64,000 nucleotides of DNA from Cryptomeria japonica (GCF_030272615.1 NC_081405.1:576211752-576275751); one strand, 5' to 3'; positions 1 through 11,163 are shown, counted from the stretch's first letter. Notes: generated by a model not told the origin, from the sequence alone. Numbers and translations are program-made.

Positions 1-675
1 TTGATATCTCAATATTATTATATGTAATTTGTCATTTGTATTGGTGCGTTTCTTTTCAGGAGGAATCAAAGCCATGGTTTGGGTTGTACAACCCAAAGAG
101 TTAAATCTATGAATGCTTGTAAAAATAAAAGGAAAGGAAAGATATGAGAGTTTATTGTACGTTGTGGGGTTACAAATGCGTCATCTTTTATTGTAGATCT
201 AGTTTTATTAAGACTTGTTTTGAAGTAAATTTTCATAAATATTTATTATAGGGGTTTGGGTGGTGAGGTTTCTTATTTGACCTCATGTGACAAAATAGAC
301 CCCATGGTACCATTTAAGGAAGATGAGAGATAAATTTTGATATATAATTTTCCCTATTTTGGCATCAGTAGATGGATAAGAAATTCTTTTAGGCCAGAAA
401 TTGGCATCAGTTGACTGACATTATGAGTTCATAACATGTTTAGTAATCCTGATTTGGAGTTGATGTCACTTTATACTTAGTGTTGTATATCAAATTTATC
501 TCATTTTGATATGGTGATAAATATTTAGTCTAGGTATGTATGTTGCATTATTGGGTCCACAAGTTATGTAATGGTATAGATAGTCTATAAATATAAGATT
601 GCATTTATGGCTTGGACATGGAATGTCCATATATTGATAAACCTTTCATTATTGATGCATATGCAGATTGGTGTC
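1..675. other. Flanking sequence left of element B, no gene seen
   Basis: This AT-rich stretch has no reading frame or domain that I recognise. Its last five bases (671-675, GTGTC) are the left target-site duplication of element B; the same five bases occur at 14239-14243. It may be part of an older repeat, but nothing inside the window shows that. Confidence 0.6.
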
Positions 676-981
676 TGTTGGCATATGTGAAAAGTTTGAT
701 GACATGGTATGATTGTATGTTGTCATTGAGGTCAATATGTTGAAGTTGTGAACCGGTATATGCAAAGTTGTCAACTGGTATATGCAAAGTTGTGAACTGG
801 TATATGCAAAGATTGTATCGCGATTTCATTTGATTTGACTACCGGTTGGTAGTCTCAACTTCAGGGTTTCTGGTTGATGCATTCCAAGTCTATATGATTC
901 AACTGACGACATCCTATGATGAGTTAGTATTGAAATGAAGATTAGATCAAATTACCACATCAGCCTTGTGCATGTGAAGAA
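676..981 (+). repeat. Element B 5' LTR, segment 1
   Basis: This segment aligns by eye with 12844-13126 of the 3' LTR. It contains the LTR motif TTGTCATTGAGGTCAA at 720-735. A small internal duplication (three copies here against two in the 3' LTR) repeats the phrase gtgaaccggtatatgcaaag around 748-810. It stops at 981 where element A is inserted; 977-981 (AAGAA) is the target duplication of that insertion. Confidence 0.92.
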
Positions 982-2033
982 TGTTAGGTCCCAGAGACAA
1001 CTGAGAAGGGGGGGTGAATCAGTTGTCTAACAATTTTAAACCAAAAACAACTTAACCAGTTTACTACTTAATACCGGTAAACTAGTCTTATATGCCAGTA
1101 GACAGTTTTAACAGTTACTTGGAATACCGATAAGGATTAATGCATGAAAAAAAAGGATAAAGTCATCCACAACACATAACACCAATATTTGTACGTGGAA
1201 AACCTGTAAGGGAAAAAACCACGGTGGGAAACCTTACCCATAATCAGATGATACTACTGCAGATAGTAAGTGTACATAAATGGGGTCTGCACATGCAGAA
1301 ATGCCAAGCACCTAGAGCTCACTGCCCAATCACAAATGAGAGTCATACTGACTACAATTGGATGCTTAAATCCAATAAGAATGAACTAGTCAAAATAACA
1401 TCTTCATATGCTGGATTCAGTATCGGTGTAGTTCTGATATGCTTTCACCAAAACCTAGCTTCACTGTCAAATGATGTCTATGTGTATAGCTCTACTTAAT
1501 CTCGCATATACCTTCTTCCAATTTCTTTTCACATTCCATATCCGATCTTACGAATAAGATCTTACATTTATACCATAACCTAAGACCAATTTTAGTAGGT
1601 CGACTCTACAAGATATTACAATAAAAACATTTTACAAACAATACAATATCCGATGCAATAACTGATTCAACATGTTTGTTTAATGCATTAACAAAAATAA
1701 TTAATCATCTCCATAGCGTGCTATGCTGATCTGGAAAAGATAAACCTATCGATGCATAACCTGGACCTATTTGCCGGTAACAGCAAATATGCAAATATGA
1801 ATATACCAATAACCAATTCTCAAAGACAAGATGTCCAAATGATGTATTTGATATTACCAGGTGTTTTCAATGCCACTCCAAGTGTCGGTGATCATTATAT
1901 CCTATCGGTGTACCATATACTGGTGACTGTGCAAAAGTCACTTGCTTGTCGGTGAATGTTTGTTGGATCTCCAAAGTGCTAGAGTTTTAGTAGGTGTTGA
2001 CATCAATGACAAAACCATACCAAAATACAAACA
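982..2033 (-). repeat. Element A 3' LTR
   Basis: This 1,052-bp repeat matches 6602-7649 along its whole length. In the sense (minus) orientation it starts TGTTTGTATTTTGG, carries the shared motif at 1997-2012 (TTGACATCAATGACAA on the + strand), a CCCACCGTGGTTTTTTCCC block near 1215-1233, and ends with a C-rich tract (a run of G on +, near 1010-1020) followed by GGGACCTAACA. Confidence 0.95.
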
Positions 2034-2047
2034 ATCTCCCCCTTTGG
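2034..2047 (-). promoter_or_regulatory. Element A polypurine tract
   Basis: In the minus orientation this reads CCAAAGGGGGAGAT and lies directly against the 3' LTR. It is the expected primer for plus-strand DNA synthesis. Nearly the same tract precedes the 3' LTRs of elements B and C. Confidence 0.88.
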
Positions 2048-2429
2048 TATTGATGGCAAACCATCAAAGTGCCAAAACAAAAATACCAAATACCAAAGTA
2101 CCAACAATTACCAAAGTATAAGTAAACTCTCCAAAGTGACAATCTCTCCCCTTGAGAGTAACATGTTTTTCACACCAATATCTCCCCAAAAGATAATGTG
2201 TTTTTCCATAGATATCACTCCCCCTTTGACATCAAATACCAAAGTTACAACAAAACCAAGTTCACATACAAAATACCAACCAGCTTAATATACCAACTAC
2301 TCACCCTGAGAAGTAGCTTCCTCATCAAAGCCGGAAATAAAAAGATTTCTCTGTTAAATGTGCCAGTTGATGACAATCATCAACTATCTAAGTCTCTATC
2401 GATGGGGTTATGACTCCAAGCTAATCTCT

Positions 2430-3176
2430 AAGATATTCAAAAGTCTCCTTAGACAAAGGTTTAGTGAAAATATCTGTAATCTACTCTTTAGTATTCACAT
2501 AAACCAGTTTTATCTCCTTTGCTTGAACATGTTCCCTTAGAAAATTTAGTTTGATAGAAACATGTTTGGTTTTAGAATATAATACCGAATTCTTAGATAT
2601 GTCAATTGTTGCAGTGTTATCACAATAGATAGTAATAGGTTGCTTGCATTTTACCTTTATGTCCTTCAACATTTGCTTAAGCCATAATACCTGTGTACAG
2701 TTAGTTGCTACTGCAACATATTTTGATTTTGCTATTGATAGAGATGTACAATTTTGTTTCTTACTCAACGAAGAAATCAATCTGTTTCCAAAAAAAAATG
2801 CTTCGTCGGTGGTACTTTTTCTATCATCCAAATCTCTTGCCCAATTTGCATCTGTATATGCATATAATTCAAATTTTTCATCTCTAGGATACCATAATAC
2901 AAGATCTGAAGTGCCTTGTAAGTACCGGAAAATTCTTTTTACAACTAATTCATGATTTTCTCTAGGATTACTCTGAAATCTTGAAACAATACATACTGCA
3001 TTCATAATATCAGGTCTAGTTTGTGTTAAATACAGTAAACCTCCTATCATAGATTTGTACCTAGTCAGATTAACAGGTGTAGATTCATCCCTTAGAGGTA
3101 ATTTTTCATTTGTAGTCATAGGTGTGCTTATCAGTTCAGAGTTCTCCATCCCAAATTTCTTTAGTAACTCTTTTAA
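2430..3176 (-). pseudogene. Element A RT C-terminus and RNase H (Copia pol)
   Basis: The longest open piece is 2481-3149. It begins with the end of the RT (GLLYLTQTRPDIMNAV) and continues into RNase H with YTDANWARDLDDRKST, then SKYVAVATNCTQVLWL and IYCDNTATIDISKN, which are the standard Copia blocks. A TAG at the position of the usual Gln before ITDIFTKPL interrupts the C-terminal tail, which is still readable to about 2430. A TAA near 3177 separates it from the upstream RT piece. RNase H would remove the RNA template during reverse transcription. Confidence 0.93.
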
Positions 3177-3974
3177 TTACTTGGATTGACTCAAGAATAT
3201 AACTTTATCAATCTGTGAAATCTGTAATCCTAAAAAGAATTTTATTTCTCCAATCATAGACATTTCAAATTCTTGTTGCATCTCAATAGAAAAGTCTTTA
3301 CATAATCCATCTTCTCCTCCAAAGTTTATATCATCAACAAAAACTTCTATAACCAAGATGTCATCATTAGTCACTTTATAATATAAATTATTGTCTGCAT
3401 TACCTTTAGAAAAACCAATCTTCAAAAGATACTTGTCTAATCTTGCATACCAAGCTCTTGGAACTTGCTTCAATCCATACAAAGCTTTCCTTAACCTGCA
3501 AACCATATCTTTGTTATCTATCAAGGAAAATCCATCAAGTTGTTCAATGTAAACTTCTTCTTCAAGATCCCCATTAAAAAACGCACATTTAATATCCATT
3601 TGATATACTTTATAGTGCTTATGTGCTACAAAAGCCAAAAATAATTTAACTGCCTCAATTCTAGCTACTGGTGCAAAGGTTTCATTGTAATCAATTCCTT
3701 CTTTCTAAGAATATCCCTTACACACTAATCTTGCTTTATTTCCGATAACCTTACCATCTTCACTGAGTTTGTTTCTGAATACCCATTTCGTTCCAATTAA
3801 ATTTTTATCTTTAGGCTGGGGAACTAATGTCCAAGTGTTGTTTTTCTCAATTTGTTCCAATTCTTCATCCATAGCTTTAATCCAATACTTATCTTCACAT
3901 GCCTCATTAACAGATGATGGTTCAATTTGAGAAATAAGACATACCTTTTCATTTTCCAATCTTCCTCTTGTCAT
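3177..3974 (-). pseudogene. Element A reverse transcriptase (RVT_2, Copia)
   Basis: Two open pieces, 3705-3974 and 3177-3638, are parts of one RT. The first has WIKAMDEELEQIEKNNTW and GTKWVFRNKLSEDGKV; the second has VYQMDIKCAFFNGDLEEEVY, ALYGLKQVPRAWY and the catalytic loop FVDDI at 3330-3341 (usual YVDD). A TAG replaces the conserved Gln in GYSxKEGIDYNETFAP near 3705; the intervening bases still encode that Copia signature. The catalytic Asp pair is kept but the frame is broken, so it is a pseudogene. Confidence 0.94.
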
Positions 3975-4148
3975 AACTCATTTATACTTGTTTCCAATTA
4001 TCTGATCTTCGGAATGATCCAGTCTTACATACCGAGGTGTCTTTGTTTGTTGTTGTTCATCAGTTATAGTGGAATTTTTAGATGATACCGGGGTAACTGG
4101 ATCTTTATTCTATATCGGTGGATTTAGTGTAGGTTCATTTGTCAGAAT
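3975..4148 (-). pseudogene. Element A integrase-RT linker
   Basis: Read on the minus strand this segment gives a Thr/Pro-rich linker with RYVRLDHSEDQIIGNKYK, the short motif that commonly precedes the Copia RT, broken by stop codons at its start, middle and end. It connects the two neighbouring pol pieces in one original frame. Confidence 0.75.
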
Positions 4149-5102
4149 TTATGTTGCCAGTTCAGACTCTATATACCTTGAAGTTCCTTTGAATTGTTCA
4201 TCAATCTTCACATTTGTACTTTCAACAATTTTAGGCAATCTTTTGTTAAAACATTTAGATGCCTTGCTCTTAGATGAATAACCAAGAAATATTCCTTCAT
4301 CACTTCTAGGATCAAATTTGCCAATATACTCATCTCTTGTGATATAACATTTGCTTCCAAAAATTCTAAAATATTTAAGAGTAGGAGTAATACCAAACCA
4401 TAGTTCATGAGGGGTCTTACCGATTTCACCTTTGATGTGAACTTTGTTGAATGTATAGACTGCTGTACTAACTACCTCTCTCCAATATACATGTGGTAGG
4501 TTTGCTTCTAATAACATACTTCTTTCTGCATCCAAGATAGTTCTCTTTTTCCTTTCAACAACTCTATTTTTCTTTGGTGTCCGAGGTGTTGATAGTTGTC
4601 TTCTAATTCCATTCACTTCATAGAATGTGTTAAATTCCTTAGATGTAAATTCTCCTCCTTGATATGATCTAAGACATTTAATTTTCTTACCGGTTTCATT
4701 TTCTACCATAGCTTTGAATATTTTGAAATTTTCAAGCGCTTCTGATTTTTCTCTAAGAAAAGTAACCCAACACATTCTAGAATAGTCATCAATGATTAGC
4801 ATGAAATACCTATCACCTTGTAAGCTTTTAGTTCTAGCTAGACCACATAAATCAGTATGAATTAAATCAAGAGCATTATTGGATTTTTCTGGTATACTTT
4901 TTAAAGTAGCTCTAACTTTTTTTCCAAATTGACATTCCTTACATACTATATTGTGAGGCTTGACAATTTTAGGTAAACCTCTAACCACCTTAATAGCACT
5001 GATTTTCACCATGCAATCAAAGTTTACATGATAGAGTCTCTTATGCCATAGCCAACTTTCATCAATATGTGTAATTAAGCATGTCTTTTCACTGTTATTC
5101 AA
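4149..5102 (-). pseudogene. Element A integrase (GAG_pre-integrase + rve core)
   Basis: This 317-codon open piece starts in the zinc-binding HHCC region (WLWHKRLYHVN, then CKECQFGK) and runs through the catalytic core: HTDLCG supplies the first Asp, then the block LRSYQGGEF, then VVERKKRTI with the Glu. The second catalytic Asp, normally in the RSDxGGEF or RTDxGGEF block, is Tyr here (codon at 4662-4664). The end (GIFLGYSSKSKASKCFNKR) is the usual Copia integrase C-terminus. With that residue lost, strand transfer should be dead even apart from the stops elsewhere. Confidence 0.95.
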
Positions 5103-5123
5103 ATGAATGATATTACCTCTAGT

Positions 5124-5459
5124 CTAATTACTGACTGCAATTTCTAAACCAATTCTATTCATGATTTTGCATTTTCCATTTTTGAATTGTAACTGAAATC
5201 CTTTCTCAACTAATTGACCAACACTCAAAAGATTATGCTTTAATCCTTCAACATAGTAAACATTGTCAGTATTATTCTTAACATCAAGAGATATTGTACC
5301 CTTACCTTTGATCAAACAAGCTTTATCATCTCCAAAACTTACTAAGCCTCCATTGTATTCCTAAAAAGTTAGGAATTTACTCTTATCACAAGTCATATGA
5401 TGTGAGCATCCTGAATCAATGATCCATTCATCTTTTACTTCAACTTTAGGTGCCAAGGC
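5124..5459 (-). pseudogene. Element A aspartic protease and pre-integrase region
   Basis: Reading down the minus strand, EWIIDSGCSHHMTCDKSKF (about 5370-5430) is the Copia protease with its DSG active site. After a TAG near 5360, GKGTISLDVKNNTDNVYYV and LKHNLLSVGQLVEKGF (5124-5315) complete the protease/pre-integrase region. A further stop near 5123 separates it from integrase. Confidence 0.9.
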
Positions 5460-6544
5460 CTATTCTACTAGTTGAGAAGTAGGTGTCGGTTGATCTTCTA
5501 TTATAGCAACAAAACCCCATCCATTGTCTATCGGATCCTCACCAGAATCATCAGTCACACCTTCATCAGCAATGTAAAAAGATTTGTCTTTATTCTTCTT
5601 AAATCTGTATCTTTGATATTTAGGGTTAGGCTTGTATGTTCTTCTAGCTTCTTCTCTTAGTCTAACATGTCTATCAGGGCATCTTGAAGCCATATGACCA
5701 ATCTTATTGTAGTTAAAACATTTAAAGGGTTCTTTACCTTCATACTTACTTCCAACTGGACCTTTAGGCATTTTCCTTGCAAATAGTGCTTCAAGTTCTT
5801 CAAGTTCTTCATTTTCTTTCCTGCTTTCTTCAAATTCTCTTGCATAAAAGGCTTTCCAATTAGATTTGTCAAATGATGATGTAGATGATGTTGATGCTTT
5901 AAAAGATAAATTTGTCTTTATAGTAGCAACAAGACCAAATTCTTCAATTTCAAAAGCTAAAAATTTTCCAATCAATGTATCCCTAGTTACTGATGTATTA
6001 GGCATTGTTCTTAACTCATTTATAGCAGTGACTTTCATTTTATATGTCAGTGGGAATCCCCTTAAAACTTTTGAAAAAATTTCATCTTCACTTAAAGTAC
6101 CTCCACAACATTTAATACCCAAAACAATTTCCTTTACTCTTTCCATAAAAGCAGAAATCCTTTCATCTTCTTCCATTTTTCAGATGTTCATACCTGACCT
6201 GTAAGCTTTCAAGTTTTGCAATCTTAAGCTGTGGAATCTCCTTCATTCAATGTATTCAAATGATCCCAAATAGCTTTAGCAGCAGACCTATCTAATAATC
6301 CCATGATTTGTTGATCTGATAATGCACTCAAAAGTGCTTCTCTTGCTTTGCAATCATTTTCTTCATCTTTAGTCAAGTTAGGTGGATTGGGCTAAGTCTG
6401 AGTTGGAGCAGTATAGCCATTCTTTGTAACATCCCAAATGTCCTTTCCAATGCAATCTAGATGTGTCTCCATTTAGATCTTCCATATGCCATAGTTGGTT
6501 CCATCAAGTTTACAACTGTCCTTCCTGAAATAGTTAGTAGACAT
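5460..6544 (-). pseudogene. Element A gag (DUF4219/UBN2 and zinc knuckle)
   Basis: The likely start codon is at 6542-6544 (MSTNYFRKDSCKLDGTNY), shortly after the PBS, which is the standard place. An in-frame TAA (KI*METH), a TAG at a Gln position, and a frameshift near 6180-6230 split it. The downstream piece (5460-6176) contains the UBN2 core and one zinc knuckle, CFNYNKIGHMASRC, in which the second Cys has become Tyr, so zinc binding is lost. Gag would have formed the virus-like particle in the cytoplasm. Confidence 0.92.
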
Positions 6545-6586
6545 CGGATCTCCTCAAGTTGTTAAACTTCTGCAAAAAGAGGACTA

Positions 6587-6599
6587 GGCTCTGATACCA
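6587..6599 (-). promoter_or_regulatory. Element A primer-binding site (initiator tRNA-Met)
   Basis: The minus strand reads TGGTATCAGAGCC, complementary to the 3' end of plant initiator tRNA-Met, two bases inside the 5' LTR. It sets minus-strand DNA synthesis priming and fixes the orientation of the element. Confidence 0.93.
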
Positions 6600-6601
6600 A
6601 T

Positions 6602-7649
6602 TGTTAGGTCCCGAAGACAATTGAGAGAGGGGGGTGAATCAGTTGTCTAACAATTTTAAACAAAAAACAACTTAACCAATTTACTGCTTAATACTGGTAA
6701 ACTAGTCTTATATGATGATAGATAGTTTTAACAATTAATTTCAATATCGATAAGGATTAATGCATGAAACAAAAGGATAAAGTCATCCACAACACATAAC
6801 ACTAATATTTGTATGTGGAAACCCTGTAAGGGGAAAAACCACAGTGGGAAACCTTACACACAATCAGATGATACTACTGCAGATAGTAAGTGTACATAAA
6901 TGGGGTCTGCACATGCAGAAAGGCCAAGCACCTAGAGCTCACTTCTGAATCACAAATGGGTGTCACACTGACTACAATTGGATGGTTAAATCCAATAAGA
7001 ATGTATTGCTCAAAATAGCATCTTCATATGCTGGATTCAGTACTGGTGTAGTTCTGATATGCTTTCACAAAAACCTAGCTTCACCTTCAAATTATGTTTG
7101 CGTGTATAGCTCTGCTTAATCTCGCATATACCTTCTTACAATTTCTTTTCACATTCCATATCCGATCTTACAAATAAGATCTTACATTTATACCACAACC
7201 TAAGACCAATTTTAGTAGGTCGGCTCTACAAGATATTACAATAAAAACATTTTACAAACAATACAATATCCAATGCAATAACCGATTCAACATGTCGGCT
7301 TAGTGCATTTACAACAATAATTAATCATATCCATAGCGTGTCATGCTGATCTGGAAAAGATAAACCTGTCGATGCATAACCTGGACCTATTTCCCGGTAA
7401 CAGCAAATATGCAAATATGAATATACCAATAACCAATTCTCGAAGACAAGATGTCCAAATGATGTCTTCGATATTATCAAGTGTTTTCCATGCCATTCCA
7501 AGTGCCTGTGATCATTATATCCCACTAGTGTACCATACACCGGTGACTGTGCAAAAGTCGCTTGCTGGTGAATGTTTGTTGGATCTCGAAAGTGCTAGAC
7601 TTTTAGTAGGTGTTGACATCAATGACAAAACCATATCAAAATACCAACA
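6602..7649 (-). repeat. Element A 5' LTR
   Basis: This is the 1,048-bp partner of 982-2033. On the + strand it begins TGTTAGGTCCCGAAG and ends ATACCAACA, followed at once by the target duplication AAGAA (7650-7654). The shared LTR motif is at 7613-7628. The last bases (CCAACA) keep the canonical form better than the 3' LTR does. Confidence 0.95.
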
Positions 7650-7654
7650 AAGAA

Positions 7655-8512
7655 TCTCTTTGAGGATCTTGCATGAAGAAGATTGATTCTATCTACCTCG
7701 GGAATGTGCAAAATCCCTGTAAACGGTGGAAAGAGCATGATGGGTTATCAGCTTCCAAAAGTGGTGAAGAACGGATGATGGAGAATGTCTTGAGATTTGT
7801 TCAAGATTGTTTTACTCTATGTAATGTGTTTGAATGGTCAGGATTGGACTGAGTGTGTTGTTAACCTAGATGCTTAGGGTTTTAGGTTTTGGCCACCGAC
7901 CTAATTGTTGTCTATAAGGTTGATGATGATTTTCATTCGAAGTTGTTGGTAAATGAATGTATGTACTGTGATTCTTGCCAAACCAAACGAGTAAGCATAG
8001 ACTTGTAGAGTGTGATTGTAGAGGAAAAGGAATTGAAGTGGATTTGCCTTGGCATTGAGTGTTGTTATCAAATCAGTGTATTACCTATTGACTTCTAACC
8101 ATTTCAGCAGTTGGAAAATCCCATTACCATGGAGCTTTAACAAATTTTTTGTAAATCCTTTAATAGGGTGACTCAAAATCATTGAGTTCTTGAAATCCTC
8201 TTACAAGGTAGCCTTTAATAGGGTTTAACCTCTAATTGAGTATCCCTTAACCGGGCCATCCCTTAACACGGTGATCCCTAGCAGGATCTGTTCCTAGCAG
8301 AACCTATTGTAAAGTCTTTAACCAGACTAGGCTCCTAATAGAGCGAACTTCAAAAGAGTTCAAGAACAACTTGTGGGTATTCATCCCCACTATGGTTTTT
8401 CCAAGTTGAGTTTCCATGTGAAAATTCAGTGTGTTATGTTTGATGCTTTTTCATGTGATGTTTTAGTGTTTTCTGTTATAGCGGTAATACAAGTTGATCC
8501 AGTGGTCATTAT
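7655..8512 (+). repeat. Element B 5' LTR, segment 2
   Basis: This segment continues the LTR after element A and matches about 13127-13973 of the 3' LTR. It contains a tract of repeated phrases built on cctttaacagggt/cccttaaccggg (about 8150-8350) and the block CCCACTATGGTTTTTCC (8388-8404) shared with other Copia LTRs here. Its last five bases, 8508-8512 (ATTAT), are the target duplication of the solo LTR that follows. Confidence 0.93.
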
Positions 8513-9329
8513 TATAGACACCTAAAATTGTCCTGTCTAATTAAATAAATATTTATTTATTTAATTATATTAAGCCTAATTCTTCTATTAATTAAATAAA
8601 TCTTTATTTATTTAATTAATTCATTTATCCTCTTCTAGCCTTATTTCTCATTTAAATAAATACATTTATTTATTTAAATTCCCCTTTTCCTAAATTAAAT
8701 AAATAATTTTATTTATTTAATTGATCCCACTTATTCTATTAATTAAATAAATATTTATTTATTTAATTAATTCATTAACCTTTTCTACCCATGACGCATG
8801 TCATTCATCTCTTAATTCCTACACTACCTACCCTATCATTATTTTCTTATTTCCTTTACCTACCCTCTAATCCTAGCTAACCATTTATCTTTTACACCTC
8901 TCAATCTTATCCCTCCATTTCTTATAGTGTCTTCTATATAAGGAGATGCTTCCTTCATTATCAACCCTAATCAATCTAATCATTCAATCACTATAATCAA
9001 GCCTTCATGCAATCAACCCTGACTACTCTAGCATTTGAACTTTCATATGTGATCAAGCCTGCTTGCAACCACATTTACATTCTTTGTTGAGCTCTTGTGA
9101 ACACATAAAATTTTAGAGAAAATATATCAAGCAAGATCAATGGAGATAGCAAGAATGGATATTCAAACCCTATTGGACATGTGATGGTATAATCTTTGTG
9201 ATTTCATTTGATTTGCATTGTCTTAGGTAATCTTCATATGTTATGGTGGATCTTTGTTGTTGTAAGGCTAGGGTTTTGTGCTTGAATTCATTTAGTCTTT
9301 CAATATTGTTTCCATTTTCATCATAAACA
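8513..9329 (+). mobile_element. Solo LTR of the E family inside B's LTR
   Basis: An 817-bp segment absent from B's 3' LTR is flanked by ATTAT at 8508-8512 and 9330-9334. It starts TATAGACACCTAAAATTGTCC and ends CATAAACA, so the first dinucleotide is TA where TG is expected. It is homologous, in reverse orientation, to the LTR at 14309-15060 (which starts TGTAGACACCTAAAATTGTCC in its sense direction). No internal region is present, so it is a solo LTR left by LTR-LTR recombination. The first 260 bp hold five AT-rich palindromes. Confidence 0.92.
8537..8775. repeat. Five AT-rich palindromic units in an E-family LTR
   Basis: Five inverted repeats built from AAATAAAT and ATTTATTT arms lie near 8540-8566, 8597-8628, 8649-8678, 8692-8722 and 8737-8773. 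The outer units have arms ending in TTAATTAA, whereas the third has ATTTAAAT on both sides. Spacers are short pyrimidine-rich sequences such as cctcttctagccttatttc. The same number of units is present at 14800-15040. Confidence 0.85.
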
Positions 9330-9334
9330 ATTAT

Positions 9335-9592
9335 ATTTCTAATGTATTACTTGTTTAAGCATATGGGTGAAGTGGAAATGAGATATTAGGTTTTGTGAAG
9401 ATCTAAGTGATACCGGTTTATGACTTTTTCAGTCACTGTGTTTTACTAGTATTGCCTTGATTTAGATCGGTGATATTGTTTACCAATTAGTTTAGTCTTT
9501 GTAGTTTAAGTTGTTAAAGAAGTTTTTGTCCATACCGATTCACCCCCCCTCTTAGTATCTATTGGGTATTTAATGTTCATCATTATTTATCA
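9335..9592 (+). repeat. Element B 5' LTR, segment 3
   Basis: This matches 13979-14238. It contains a direct C-rich block (ACCGATTCACCCCCCCTCT, about 9535-9552) that recurs near the 3' end of the other Copia LTRs in the window, and ends in TTATTTATCA immediately before the PBS. Confidence 0.93.
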
Positions 9593-9594
9593 AT

Positions 9595-9606
9595 TGGTAT
9601 CAGAGC
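9595..9606 (+). promoter_or_regulatory. Element B primer-binding site
   Basis: TGGTATCAGAGC lies two bases after the 5' LTR and matches the initiator tRNA-Met 3' end complement. It fixes the + orientation of element B. Confidence 0.92.
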
Positions 9607-9663
9607 ATCCTCCAGGTCCTTTGTGTTATAAGATTAACCGCTTGAGGAAATGATCCTATTTTA

Positions 9664-10520
9664 ATGATGAAGAGGGAAGGTCCTAAGTTCAACAGAGACA
9701 ACTTTAAGATATGTAAGGACAGAATGAAGATATACATTAAATGCATGGGTGCTCAACACTGGAACTATATTAAGAATACTTGTGTTGTCCCTATTGGTAC
9801 TCTCACCGATGATCAAAGGAGAGAAATTCAGGAGAATGGGCAAGTCTTGGAAGCTTTTATTAGTAGTCTATCTGATATTGAGTTTATATATGTTCAAGAC
9901 AAAGACAATCCCAAAGATGTATGGGAGACTTTGGAGTCTATCTATGGCAGTGATGAGCATGTGAAGCAAGCTAAGGAAGAAAGCCTTAGAGGAAAATTTG
10001 AAGACATGCGGATGGTTAAAGGAGAGACTATTCAACAATATGGGATAAGAATTAAAACTGTTGTTGGAGACATCAAGAGTGCAGGAGGTACAATTGATGA
10101 TTCTACCATTGTTAGAAAAGTTTTGAGATCCTTATTATCGGTCTATGCAATAAGGTTTGTTGCTATTCAAGAGTTGAGATCTATTGACAAGACAATAGTA
10201 TCCCTTGATTCTATCATTGCTAAGTTGATAGCATATGAGCTAAACAGTTATGATGGCAGTCTTTAGAAGACTGAATCGGCCTTTAGAGCATCTGTTGCAC
10301 TATCTAGAAAGAGAAAAGAGTTTAGTACCAGCTGTGAACCCAGACAAAGTAGGGATATGGATGATGAGGAGATCCTGATGGAGTTTGAAGCTCTTCTTGC
10401 CAAGAGACTTCCTAAGGGAATTGGAAAATATAGAGGTAAGCTCCATTTGAAATGTTTTTCTTGTAATAGGATAGGACACATTGCTATGAAGGCATCACTA
10501 ATGATGAATAAGACTATGAA
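9664..10520 (+). pseudogene. Element B gag (UBN2 domain, remnant of zinc knuckle)
   Basis: An open piece of 200 codons begins MMKREGPKFNRDNFKICKD, has WNYIKNTCVVPIGTLTDDQR and DVWETLESIYGSDEHVKQAK, and continues to a TAG at 10264-10266. This is the gag capsid region of Copia elements. In the next 250 bp the frame continues with MEFEALLAKRLPKGIGKY and the zinc knuckle CFSCNRIGHIAMK, but the last Cys is lost to a deletion or frameshift. Inactive. Confidence 0.92.
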
Positions 10521-10607
10521 GAAAGCGAAGTCATAGTGTTTATAGCCGTTTAGGAAGATGTGTAAGACAAGAAGGCTCTTGTAACCCCATTTGATAATTC
10601 TAATGAG

Positions 10608-11110
10608 TGGATTATTGATAGTGGATGTTCTCACCACATGACTGGTGACCGGAGAAAGTTTGTCTTTGGAAGAATATGATGGAGGTGTAGTCTAATTTGG
10701 TAATGATGCATCATGTATGGTAAAAGGAAAAGGGTCCATCTCTCTAAATGGAAATAAAAATGTTGATAATGTGTATTGGGTAGAAGGTCTCAGGCATAGC
10801 CTTTTGAGTGTTGCCCAGCTAGATGATAAAGGACTCACTTTTGAATTCAAAGATGGAGTGTGCAAAATAAAAGGAAAGAGTGGTGAACTGATGGCCACTA
10901 GTATGTAGACCAATGATAACTTATTTTAGTTAGATACAAATATTAGTCAATGTCTAATGGCTAAGTTTGATGATAGTTGGATATGGCATAGGAGACTCTG
11001 CCATGTAAATTTTGATAATATTGTGAGGGCTAGTGAGATCAAGGCAGTTTGAGGATTGCCTCTGCTGAACAAATTGGAGAATCCTTTGTGCAGAGAATGT
11101 CAATTGTGGA
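10608..11110 (+). pseudogene. Element B protease and pre-integrase region
   Basis: EWIIDSGCSHHMTGDR (10608-10655) is the protease active site. After a frameshift the piece 10717-10908 has GKGSISLNGNKNVDNVYWV and GLRHSLLSVAQLDDKGL. A TAG follows, then WIWHRRLCHVNFDNIV (the zinc-binding His pair) and CRECQLWKMS (the Cys pair) to about 11110. Stops at 10906, 10926 and 11050 break it. Confidence 0.9.
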
Positions 11111-11163
11111 AAATGTCTTCCTCAACCTTCAAAGGTAAATATTTGATAGTAGATAATTTACTT

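Larger units (their letters stand above)
982..7649 (-). mobile_element. Element A: near-complete Ty1/Copia retrotransposon inserted in B's LTR
   Basis: The element is bounded by two LTRs of about 1,050 bp that begin TGTTAGGTCCC on the + strand and end in CA. A 5-bp target duplication AAGAA lies at 977-981 and 7650-7654. B's other LTR shows the unoccupied site (catgaagaatctctttgagg, near 13120), which proves the insertion. On the minus strand the order is PBS, gag, protease, integrase, RT, RNase H, PPT, the Copia order. Several in-frame stops and a gag frameshift make it inactive. LTR divergence looks moderate, so the insertion is not recent. Confidence 0.96.

Noticed and set aside
605-829. 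Minus-strand 74-codon frame at the B LTR start
   Set aside because: It spans the flank-LTR border and reads a small tandem duplication; a near-identical frame in the other LTR (12773-12955) is also noncoding.
8537-8775. Evenly spaced palindromes that might suggest a CRISPR array
   Set aside because: They are AT-rich hairpins in an LTR of a plant retroelement, with short related spacers and a second copy in another LTR; nothing prokaryotic is present.
9595-9606. tRNA-like sequence (also at 6587, 22202 and 29523)
   Set aside because: These are primer-binding sites complementary to the tRNA-Met end. No cloverleaf or A/B box surrounds them, so they are not tRNA genes.
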